DNA of 27,159 nucleotides from Candidatus Competibacteraceae bacterium (lineage in GTDB: Bacteria; Pseudomonadota; Gammaproteobacteria; Competibacterales; Competibacteraceae), in the NCBI GenBank assembly GCA_016712625.1, contig JADJQQ010000025.1, positions 1 to 27,159 on the forward strand. The letters run 5' to 3'. The notes under the pieces are model-generated. The model did no database searches and had not been told where the DNA came from. It saw only the letters and a list, made by a program, of their open reading frames with translations. A program made the position numbers and the translations under genes. This document shows positions 13,654 through 20,170 of the stretch, piece by piece. How positions within the stretch are numbered: position 1 is the first letter of the stretch; each line of letters starts with the position of its first letter.

Positions 13654-15706
13654 CCTGCTTCGAGATATTGTCATGGGCGGAGTCGAAGCCGGACTGCCGC
13701 CGCGACGCATGAGCATATCGGAATCCGCCGAAAAATATCTGTATGTCCACCGTCCAGGCGGGAACTCTGGCCCATGGGATAAATCAACGACCCCTTACAT
13801 GATCGAGCCGATGGACCGGCTCACAGACCGCAGCGTAGAAGGCGTCATTTTTGTCGGCCCAGCGCGCACCGGCAAGACCTTGGGGCTGATCATTGGCTGG
13901 CTCACTTATGCCGTGACTTGTGATCCGGGCGATTTTTTCATCCTGCACATGTCCGAAGCGACCGCCCGCGACTTCTCCAAGTCGGACCTGATCCGCGCCC
14001 ACCGCCACAGCCCGGAACTGGCGGCCCGCGTCTCGCCCTACGCGACCGACAACAACATCTTCGACCGCAGCTACAAGCACGGAATGCGGCTCATGGTGGG
14101 CTGGCCCTCCGTCACGCAACTATCGGGCCGAACCTTGCGCTACGTGGCGCTCACCGATTACGACCGGATGCCGGCCGACATCGACGGCGAAGGCGATGCC
14201 TTCACGCTGGCCCGCAAGCGGACGCAGACCTTTCACAGCGCCGGCCGGGTGATGGTCGAAAGTTCGCCGGGCTGGCTGATTGATGATCCCAAGTGGACCT
14301 ACGGCGACCCGCACGAAGGCCCGCCGTGCCAAGGTGTGTTCAGCCTGTTCAACCAGGGCGACCGCCGCCGCTGGTACTGGCCCTGTCCGCATTGCGCCGA
14401 ATACTTTACGCCTTCCCCATATCCCGATGCCTTTGTCTTGATCGATGGCAAGCCGGCGATCATCTGCCCGAAGTGCGGCGCTGCGATTGAGGCTAGCAAC
14501 AAACGGGCCATGAACGCGAGCGGGCATTGGCTTGCTGCCGGACAGACGATCACATCGATGGGCGAGGTGTCGGGAACGCCACCCGTTGCCAACTTGGCAA
14601 GTTACTGGCTAACCGGACCCGCCGCCGCGTATCAGACATGGGAAAGTCTCTGGCAGCGGCACGCAGCCGCAACCGCTGAGATGGAGCGCACCGGCAGCGA
14701 GGAAGCGCTCAAAGCCGTTCTGGGCGGCGATTTCGGCATGGCATATCGACCGAGAATGCTTCACGCGGCCCGCGATCCGCGCATCTTGCAAAGCCGCGCC
14801 GAAGACGTTCAACAGCGCACCGTCCCCGAAGGTGTGTGGTATCTGACCGCCGCCGTAGACATCCAGAAATCTCGGTTCGTAGTGCAAGTGATCGGGTGGG
14901 GTGAAGCCGGCGAGCGCTGGCTAATCGATCGGTTCTCGATCCGGCATAGCCATCGCTACGACGGCGCGGGACAAGCGGAGCCGATTGATCCCGCCGCCCG
15001 AGTCGAAGACTGGTGGCTGCTGGTTCATCTTGTGCTGTTCAAAGTCTATCCGCTGGCCTGGGACGAAACGCGCGGACTGCGGCCGGTTATGACCGCCATC
15101 GATTCCGGCGGCAAGGCCGGCGTGACCGAGAGGGCTTATTTGTTCTGGCGCCGCCTGCGCGGCCATGGCTTGCATCAAAAGGCCATGCTGGTCAAAGGCG
15201 CGTCCAGCAAAGATGCCCCGCGAATTCGGAAAGCCTACCCCGATAGCACCAAGCGGGTTCAGCAAAAAATAGCTAATGCAAAAGGTGAGATTCCGGTTTG
15301 GATGTTGGGCACCTTGACGCTAAAAGATGCCGTCGCCGCCGATCTTGAACGCGGCGAATCAGGGCCGGGTTATATCCACTTCCCAGCCTGGCTTGCCGCA
15401 TGGTTTTTCGACGAACTCACGGCGGAAACCCGGACGGCGAAAGGATGGGAAAATATGGGTGGCGCGCGGAATGAAGCTTTTGACCTAATGGTTTATAATA
15501 GCGCGGCAATGCTGGCATTAGGTGGCGACAAGATTATTTCCGGGAATCGTCCAGGCTGGGCTAATCCAGAACTTGCGGCGATTCCGATTGAATCTACCCC
15601 GCCCGAGGCAAAGCAAGTAGTAAAGAAAGAGCACCGCACCGCCGCGCCAGTGTCCGGCGGATCATTTATCAACCGCCCCAGCGGCGAACCGTGGATAAAA
15701 CGATGA
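13640..15706 (+). CDS. Terminase large subunit (lambda gpA family)
   Basis: 688 residues from TTG 13640, which overlaps the small-subunit stop. The ATPase has Walker A GPARTGKT at residues 73-80 and a Walker B region near YVALTDYDRMP. A zinc ribbon lies inside (CPHC near 249, CPKC near 277). The nuclease half has its acidic residues in AVDIQKSRFVVQVIGW and TAIDSGGKAG. Length and order match lambda gpA-type large subunits, which use ATP to drive DNA into the prohead and cleave at cos or pac sites. The C-terminus is Pro-Gly rich. The stop overlaps the next start by four bases. Confidence 0.92.
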   Translation: MVTSDLLRDIVMGGVEAGLPPRRMSISESAEKYLYVHRPGGNSGPWDKSTTPYMIEPMDRLTDRSVEGVIFVGPARTGKTLGLIIGWLTYAVTCDPGDFFILHMSEATARDFSKSDLIRAHRHSPELAARVSPYATDNNIFDRSYKHGMRLMVGWPSVTQLSGRTLRYVALTDYDRMPADIDGEGDAFTLARKRTQTFHSAGRVMVESSPGWLIDDPKWTYGDPHEGPPCQGVFSLFNQGDRRRWYWPCPHCAEYFTPSPYPDAFVLIDGKPAIICPKCGAAIEASNKRAMNASGHWLAAGQTITSMGEVSGTPPVANLASYWLTGPAAAYQTWESLWQRHAAATAEMERTGSEEALKAVLGGDFGMAYRPRMLHAARDPRILQSRAEDVQQRTVPEGVWYLTAAVDIQKSRFVVQVIGWGEAGERWLIDRFSIRHSHRYDGAGQAEPIDPAARVEDWWLLVHLVLFKVYPLAWDETRGLRPVMTAIDSGGKAGVTERAYLFWRRLRGHGLHQKAMLVKGASSKDAPRIRKAYPDSTKRVQQKIANAKGEIPVWMLGTLTLKDAVAADLERGESGPGYIHFPAWLAAWFFDELTAETRTAKGWENMGGARNEAFDLMVYNSAAMLALGGDKIISGNRPGWANPELAAIPIESTPPEAKQVVKKEHRTAAPVSGGSFINRPSGEPWIKR

Positions 15707-16977
15707 CAGATTGGAAACATCCCACCGGCAACTCCCCGAAGACCGTAGCTCTGGTCTGTCTGGGACCCTCGCGGAACAGCTACATCGGCGGTTGCTTCGA
15801 GAACGATTTGTCTGAAGCGGTCTGTGGCGTCGATGAAGTTTGGACGCTGAATCGCGGCGTCAGCGTCTTTCGCCACGACCTGCTATTTGTGATGGATCAC
15901 ATTCAGGGCGAAGCGGACAAGCACCCGCGCTACGGCGCAACGCTTTGGAAGCATAACAAGCCCATCATTACGAGCGACGATTGCGCGGGATGGCCGAATC
16001 ACGTTCACAAGTACCCGTTTCGCGAGATTTGGAACTGGACGATTGGGGCACTCAATCCGATGCACGGCGACTGGTATCATAACAGCGTCGCGTATATCCT
16101 GACTTACGCCGGATATATTGGAGTCAAGGAGTTACGGATATTCGGCGCTGATTATTCGATGCACTCCTCAGGCGTTGTAGAAGACGGGCATCCGAACGTC
16201 GCGTATTGGGTTGGAAAGATGGAGGCCATCGGGTTGCGTGTATTCGCGCCGACAGAAAGCAGTTTTTTGAACATCAATCAACGCGGCTGGATTTACGGCT
16301 ATCGGAATGACCCGCGCAAGATTCCCGCCAACCGCGCCCGATTCCGCGCGATGGTCGGCGGCGAGCCGGACCCGGACAGCACGGCACTGTTGAGCGGGGA
16401 GCGGCAAGTATCGCCGGAAGTTGCGGGCATCCAGGCCGATCACGTTTACCGCTACCAGTGGGCCGCAGAAAAAACCAAGGGTGAGGAAGTTCTCGATCTT
16501 GCCTGCGGCTGCGGATATGGAAGCGCTATTCTGTTTGATGCAGGGGCAACCCATGTAGTCGGGGTCGATCTGTCCGCTGAATCGATTGACTATGCAACAA
16601 AGAATCATGCCAGAGACGGTACTGATTTTTTTGCGGCTGATCTCGAAAATGGATTTTTTGCGGCTGAAGGCTATGAATATGATAGCGCCACGGCGTTTGA
16701 GATTATTGAGCACCTTGCCGATCCAAAGCCTCTACTGAAAACCCTACCCGCGCGCCGCTTGTTCGCCAGCGTACCGAACGAAGATGTGATCCCCTACAGC
16801 CCGGAAACTGCGCCGTTCCACCAGCGGCACTATACTAAACAGCAGTTCGAGGAACTCTTGCAAGAAACCGGATGGCGAGTCACCCGCTGGTGCGGACAGC
16901 AAAGCCCGCAAAGCAAAGTAACTGATCTTGCGATGGATAGCAGAACGATCATCTTTGAGGCAGTCAGAGAGGAATAA
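15703..16977 (+). CDS. Two-domain protein: DUF115-like N-terminal domain plus class I SAM methyltransferase
   Basis: 424 residues from ATG 15703, coupled to the terminase stop by ATGA. Residues 1-200 resemble DUF115/MptE-like proteins that handle activated sugars or nucleotides: VALVCLGPSRNS, then HNSVAYILTYAGYIGVKELRIFGADYS. Residues 230-424 are a Rossmann methyltransferase with motif I VLDLACGCGYG near 263, VVGVDLSAE for the acidic SAM-binding strand, and a SATAFEIIEHL motif. A phage glycan or cap-like surface methylation is one idea; DNA methylation is unlikely because no DPPY or PC motif is seen. It is the first gene of the island between terminase and gpW. Confidence 0.75.
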   Translation: MTDWKHPTGNSPKTVALVCLGPSRNSYIGGCFENDLSEAVCGVDEVWTLNRGVSVFRHDLLFVMDHIQGEADKHPRYGATLWKHNKPIITSDDCAGWPNHVHKYPFREIWNWTIGALNPMHGDWYHNSVAYILTYAGYIGVKELRIFGADYSMHSSGVVEDGHPNVAYWVGKMEAIGLRVFAPTESSFLNINQRGWIYGYRNDPRKIPANRARFRAMVGGEPDPDSTALLSGERQVSPEVAGIQADHVYRYQWAAEKTKGEEVLDLACGCGYGSAILFDAGATHVVGVDLSAESIDYATKNHARDGTDFFAADLENGFFAAEGYEYDSATAFEIIEHLADPKPLLKTLPARRLFASVPNEDVIPYSPETAPFHQRHYTKQQFEELLQETGWRVTRWCGQQSPQSKVTDLAMDSRTIIFEAVREE

Positions 16978-16981
16978 CGTC

Positions 16982-17203
16982 ATGCCAGCGCCGAGATTCA
17001 TTGCATGGGAAGGGCAAGAGTGGACGATTACCCGGCTTGCAACCGCATATCGTCTTGCGCCATCAACCCTGGCGCACCGCTTAGATCGGTTCGGCCAAAC
17101 GGTAACCGGGATCAATCGCGCGCTGGCGACGGGACTCATGGATTGTCGGGCGGCCGGCCGGCGCGGCGCGTCGCGTAGCCCTTGGCGTTATCCTGATTAT
17201 TGA
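16982..17203 (+). CDS. Small HTH-like protein
   Basis: 73 residues. The stretch EWTITRLATAYRLAPSTLAHRLDRFG is a short helix-turn-helix in the style of the HTH module at 8977. The C-terminal part is Arg- and Gly-rich (AAGRRGASRS). Translation should follow from the methyltransferase, which stops four bases upstream. The likely role is local DNA binding. No effector domain is present. Confidence 0.55.
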   Translation: MPAPRFIAWEGQEWTITRLATAYRLAPSTLAHRLDRFGQTVTGINRALATGLMDCRAAGRRGASRSPWRYPDY

Positions 17204-17238
17204 CATCCTCCCCGCCCTAAAGGACGAGGCTTTTCGCG
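17203..17238 (+). repeat. Hairpin resembling an IS200/IS605-type end or terminator
   Basis: CCTC at 17207-17210 can pair with GAGG at 17226-17229, and CC with GG inside it, with a T-run right after. The ACATCCTCCCCGCCC start is, from memory, like IS200/IS605 terminal hairpins. No transposase is present, so this would be a solo remnant. It could equally be a weak terminator after the HTH gene. Confidence 0.3.
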
Positions 17239-17266
17239 CAATTCGGGTAAAATAAACAGGTTGTAA

Positions 17267-17310
17267 TGCGGTTTATTTTAGTTGAAAATACTAATTCATT
17301 TTAAACCGCA
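17267..17310. promoter_or_regulatory. AT-rich inverted repeat upstream of the H-NS pair
   Basis: TGCGGTTTA at 17267-17275 and its reverse complement TAAACCGCA at 17302-17310 enclose 26 AT-rich bases, and the start of the first H-NS gene is 13 bases further on. H-NS proteins prefer AT-rich DNA, so this may be an autoregulatory site. No convincing promoter boxes with standard spacing were found. Confidence 0.45.
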
Positions 17311-17322
17311 ATAGGTGATTAA

Positions 17323-17658
17323 ATGAAGGTGGATGTGGACTTCAAAGAGTTGGCAACAGAATCGATCTTGGAATTAATTGCTGAAGCCGAGGCCGATCTG
17401 GCTGAATACCGCGCCGAACTGAACCGGCGCAAGAGCGATGAAATACTGAAGATGAGAGGCGAACTGGAAGCCAAGGCCGCCGCGCTGGGCGTCTCTCTGG
17501 AGGATGTTCTGGCCAGCGGCAACAAGAAGACGCGCGCGCCAGGCGCTCCCAAGTACCGCAATCCCGATGACCCGACACAGACCTGGACCGGGCGCGGCAA
17601 GCGGCCCGGATGGCTGAAGGATGTCGCTGACATCGAACAATTCCGAATTCAAGAATAA
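17323..17658 (+). CDS. H-NS family nucleoid protein, copy 1
   Basis: 111 residues with AGGTGA six bases before the start. Residues 5-60 are an oligomerising coiled coil (ELATESILELIAEAEADLAE, then LNRRKSDEILKMRGELEAKA). Residues about 72-105 are the H-NS DNA-binding domain, with PKYRNPDDPTQTWTGRGKRP including the GRGKRPGW minor-groove loop. It is predicted to bind AT-rich DNA and silence foreign or host genes. It is followed after twelve bases by a second H-NS gene, an unusual pairing inside a phage. Confidence 0.85.
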   Translation: MKVDVDFKELATESILELIAEAEADLAEYRAELNRRKSDEILKMRGELEAKAAALGVSLEDVLASGNKKTRAPGAPKYRNPDDPTQTWTGRGKRPGWLKDVADIEQFRIQE

Positions 17659-17669
17659 GGAGAACAAAC

Positions 17670-18101
17670 ATGCTGCAAGCGGTCAAGATCAATGAAATCA
17701 TGGGTGACGTGCCTGCTGGTCCGGTTGAAGCCCGCCTGATCCTTCCTACCATTTGGACGCTGAGCTTTGATGATCTGAAGTACATCAGCAGCAAGGTCGA
17801 AGAATATCAAGGCGAGGTACAAGCGATGCTGGACACGAAAGCGCAAGAGCGGTTGACCGAACTTAAAGCCCGCATCGCCGCCGATCAAGCCGAACTTGAA
17901 GCGCTGCAACCGCAGCCCGTCAAGGTTTCCAACCCTTCAACACCGAAGTATCGGGACCCGGAAAAGCCGGAGAACACCTGGGCCGGGCGCGGCAAGATGC
18001 CGAACTGGCTGAAAGAGAAGGTCGATGCCGGGGCAAAGCTGGAAGACTTCCTGATCGACAAGCCGGCGGTTGCCGAAGTTGACCCCGAAGCCGGGTTTTA
18101 A
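17670..18101 (+). CDS. H-NS family nucleoid protein, copy 2
   Basis: 143 residues with AAGGAG eight bases before the start. The first 45 residues are unlike copy 1 (MLQAVKINEIMGDVP and onward). A coiled coil follows (KVEEYQGEVQAMLDTKAQER and LKARIAADQAELEAL). The DNA-binding domain at about 90-125 has PKYRDPEKPENTWAGRGKMP, with GRGKMPNW in place of GRGKRPGW, so its affinity or specificity may differ from copy 1. The acidic tail extends the domain. It ends in an intrinsic terminator. The two proteins could form heteromers. Confidence 0.83.
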   Translation: MLQAVKINEIMGDVPAGPVEARLILPTIWTLSFDDLKYISSKVEEYQGEVQAMLDTKAQERLTELKARIAADQAELEALQPQPVKVSNPSTPKYRDPEKPENTWAGRGKMPNWLKEKVDAGAKLEDFLIDKPAVAEVDPEAGF

Positions 18102-18123
18102 CGAGAATCGATCCACATAATAG

Positions 18124-18148
18124 CCGCCCTTAACCGGGCGGTTTTTTT
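18124..18148 (+). terminator. Rho-independent terminator after the H-NS pair
   Basis: CCGCCC (18124-18129), a six-base loop and GGGCGG (18136-18141) are followed by seven T (18142-18148). It separates the H-NS operon from the RAMP-like operon. Confidence 0.88.
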
Positions 18149-18227
18149 ATGCGTGAGGGTATTGCATATAGAAACTAAAAGCGGTACTTTTGGGTTGCCG
18201 TAATTTTTCGGTCAACAGGCAATCATA

Positions 18228-18806
18228 ATGAATATAGAAATTCGTCTAGTGTCTACATCGCCGCTACTGATGCACAACCCGCGCATGGTCGATCCTGAGT
18301 ACGACCTGAACCGCCAGATCAAAGCCATCACCGGCAAGCGCAAGAAGACCGACGAGGATTTGCGGGAAATTGAAAGGTTGGAATGGTATGGCGGTCTGTA
18401 CGAGGAAAACGGCGTAGTGGTGCAGCCGACCTCCAAGGTTCGCAAGTGCCTTATCGAAGCAGCCAAGATCAGGAAACTCGGGAAGGCCATGGAAAAAGCC
18501 TTGTCGTTCACCTCCTTGAACGTGCCGCTGAAGTACGAAGGGCCGAAGAAGATCGAGGAGTTGTTCGATAACCGGCAGTTCCACTCCCGGCTATCGGTCG
18601 GCGTTCAGGGGAAACGGGTGATGCGGGTCCGGCCGCAGTTCAACGTCTGGAGCATGTGCCTGGCCGGGCTGTTTATTCCCGATGTCGGGCTGAATTTTGA
18701 TGAGCTTTCAGATTTGGCGGAAACTGCCGGTCTTACCGTCGGCATCGGCGACAACCGTGTGAACGGGTATGGCCGGTTCCGTGGCTCTATCGTGGAGGTC
18801 AAGTAA
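18228..18806 (+). CDS. Conserved phage protein of unknown function, possible RAMP-like fold
   Basis: 192 residues. I recognise the family from phage genomes (the LLMHNPR start, KRKKTDEDLREIERLEWYGG, and the GDNRVNGYGRFRG end) but know of no established function. Two features suggest a Cas5/Cas6/Cas7-like RAMP fold. The first strand IEIRLVSTSPLLMHN resembles the opening strand and loop of RAMPs. The C-terminal glycine-rich loop GIGDNRVNGYGRFRG at 172-186 resembles the G-rich RNA-contacting loop. No catalytic residues are evident. It is followed by a coupled winged-helix-like protein (TAATG overlap) and then the 473-bp GGC array. The RNA-binding idea is inference. Confidence 0.7.
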   Translation: MNIEIRLVSTSPLLMHNPRMVDPEYDLNRQIKAITGKRKKTDEDLREIERLEWYGGLYEENGVVVQPTSKVRKCLIEAAKIRKLGKAMEKALSFTSLNVPLKYEGPKKIEELFDNRQFHSRLSVGVQGKRVMRVRPQFNVWSMCLAGLFIPDVGLNFDELSDLAETAGLTVGIGDNRVNGYGRFRGSIVEVK

Positions 18807-19285
18807 TGTTCAAACCTAAACGGCTCGATGGGCGGTCCACAACGGATGTGGTGATCGATCTAATCAAGGACGCGAGTCCGGGCGATGTTTTTGAATACGA
18901 AAGCATCATCCATGCCTTGAATATCGGATCGTCCCGCGATTATTCGGTAGTGGATGCCAGAAACGCGGTGATCCGGTCGAAGTCTCGGTTATCGCGCGAG
19001 CATCAGCGGGCCGTTCGGAACATCCCGAACTTGGGATACAAGATCGCGGCCGCTAGTGAGCATCGGGAGATTGCGATTAAACACAAAACGCGGTCCGACC
19101 GGCAGCTCTCAAAGGGCGTGCAAATCCTGAGGGGCGTCAAGTGGGACGAAATGGACCCGGAATCCAAACATGCGCACGAGGGGACATTGATGATCATGTC
19201 CGAACTTCACGAGCGCCAACAGTGGATTGAGCGGCGGGTTAAGAAAATCGAGTCGATCATCGGCAAGATCAACTGCCCAGCATAG
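18806..19285 (+). CDS. Winged-helix-like partner protein of the RAMP-like gene
   Basis: 159 residues, with GGAGG seven bases before the ATG, which overlaps the previous stop (TAATG). The N-terminal half looks like a winged helix: VIDLIKDASPGDVFEYESII, a recognition-like helix DARNAVIRSKSRLSREHQRA, then a wing with NIPNLGYKIA. The C-terminal half is a basic, helical region with ESIIGKI at its end. It is predicted to bind DNA or RNA. The stop codon is also the first unit (TAGGC) of the GGC array, so coding and array are adjacent without spacer. The two genes are probably one operon. Confidence 0.65.
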   Translation: MFKPKRLDGRSTTDVVIDLIKDASPGDVFEYESIIHALNIGSSRDYSVVDARNAVIRSKSRLSREHQRAVRNIPNLGYKIAAASEHREIAIKHKTRSDRQLSKGVQILRGVKWDEMDPESKHAHEGTLMIMSELHERQQWIERRVKKIESIIGKINCPA

Positions 19286-19755
19286 GCAAGGCAGGCAAGG
19301 CAGGCGAGGCGGGGCCAGGCAAGGCGAGGCGAGGCAGGCAGGCGCGGCAAGGCAGGCGGGGCAAGGCCCGGCGGGGCAAGGCAAGGCGGGGCAAGGCAAG
19401 GCAAGGCAGGCAGGGCAGGCTGGGCAGGCTGGGCTGGGCCCGGCAGGGCGCGGCGAGGCCGGGCGAGGCAAGGCAGGCGGGGCTTGGCATGGCACGGCGG
19501 GGCGTGGCTAGGCGAGGCAGGCAAGGCAGGGCATGGCCGGGCATGGCATGGCTGGGCAGGGCGAGGCAGGCATGGCAGGCTCGGCACGGCGCGGCGAGGC
19601 AAGGCAGGCTGGGCGGGGCAGGGCGTGGCGTGGCGTGGCTTGGCAGGGCAGGGCAGGCAGGGCAAGGCATGGCAAGGCCGGGCATGGCAAGGCATGGCAT
19701 GGCAGGCAAGGCAGGGCAGGCAAGGCAGGGCAGGGCTTGGCGGGGCGGGGCAGGC
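19283..19755 (+). repeat. Array of 98 NNGGC/AGGC units
   Basis: Read from the TAG stop at 19283, the sequence parses without remainder into 98 units, each ending in GGC: 81 five-base NNGGC and 17 four-base units, every one AGGC. Fifteen of the sixteen possible NN dinucleotides occur (only CT is absent); AA is commonest (18), then AG (11), AT and GG (9 each) and GA (8). From the second unit to 19420 no unit contains T; beyond that 23 of 69 do. The strand sense matches the upstream operon, and a strong terminator follows 11 bases on, so the array should be transcribed as an RNA. Frames stay open on both strands only because of composition; I do not regard it as coding. Confidence 0.97.
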
Positions 19756-19766
19756 AGGTGTAAACG

Positions 19767-19795
19767 AAAGGCTATCCAATGGGTAGCCTTTTTTT
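19767..19795 (+). terminator. Rho-independent terminator after the GGC array
   Basis: AAAGGCTATCC pairs with GGGTAGCCTTT (11 pairs, one G-T) around a three-base AAT loop, and seven T end the element at 19795. On the minus strand the same stem has a weaker T-rich tail, so it may also serve the convergent gene. Confidence 0.88.
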
Positions 19796-19799
19796 GTGC

Positions 19800-20089
19800 C
19801 TACAAGGTTTCCAGCGCGGCCATGTCCCCCTTCATCAACTCGATGACGGCAACCAAAGCGGCGCGCTGGCCCGCCAGCACAAAACGGGTGGACTCGAATT
19901 GAGTGTTCCCGCCCTCGCATTCATCTGGGCATCAGTCCGTGAAACGGCTTCATTGAGTTGCTTGATCAAAATTTCATTTAGTTCGGATTCGAGTGAGGCT
20001 CCATCGGCCTTGGTATCGGATTCGAGTGAGGCTCCATCGGCCTTGGTAGTGGTATCCGTGGTATCCGTGGTATTCGGCAAACGGGACAT
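19800..20089 (-). CDS. Minus-strand small protein with tandem repeats, one frame break
   Basis: The only minus-strand gene. AGGAGG (20095-20100 on +) lies five bases before the ATG, a near-ideal ribosome site. It begins MSRLPNTTDTTDTT, then two copies of TKADGASLES, then a helical ELNEILIKQLNEAV segment. After about ARAG one missing base shifts the frame; the restored tail reads TRFVLAGQRAALVAVIELMK and GDMAALETL, stopping at 19800-19802. The span of 290 bases fits one lost base exactly, giving 96 residues. A TATACT -10-like box lies at 20119-20124. The protein is probably helical; the function is unknown. It converges on the array terminator. Confidence 0.7.
19983..20077. repeat. Direct repeats in the minus-strand gene
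   Basis: Two perfect adjacent 33-bp copies (19983-20015 and 20016-20048) start TCGGATTCGAGTGAGG and end GGCCTTGGTA. They are followed by three 9-bp units, GGTATCCGT twice and GGTATTCGG once (20051-20077), which code for the TTDTTDT segment. Both repeats keep the frame. Confidence 0.9.
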
Positions 20090-20170
20090 GCAAACCTCCT
20101 AGATTGTTGTCGCGTGACAGTATAACCGGAAAATGCTTGACAAGTCAGGTTCGCCACGCTTTACGGTGGC

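Noticed and set aside
16168..16713. 181-codon open frame on the minus strand inside the methyltransferase gene
   Set aside because: It mirrors the methyltransferase codons; no ribosome site and no recognisable domain.
18162..18190. Promoter for the RAMP-like operon (TTGCAT, 17 bases, TACTTT)
   Set aside because: Each box matches consensus at only about half its positions. A promoter is needed between the terminator at 18148 and ATG 18228, but I cannot place it with confidence.
19283..19755. CRISPR or minisatellite array
   Set aside because: No repeats of 20 bases or more and no spacers. The invariant part is only GGC every 4-5 bases, which is not a CRISPR. It is also not a classical tandem repeat because NN varies freely.
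19207..19920. Long open frames across the GGC array, on both strands (one of 237 codons on the minus strand)
   Set aside because: Composition of NNGGC lacks most stop codons, so all frames stay open. The products are low-complexity Ala/Gly/Arg or Pro/Cys/Leu strings that shift frame with every four-base unit. The real minus-strand gene ends at 19800.
20137..20165. Plus-strand promoter for the capsid genes (perfect TTGACA at 20137 with a TTTACG box 17 bases on)
   Set aside because: The -10 is poor and the transcript would start at the gpW start codon, leaving no leader. Not strong enough to annotate.
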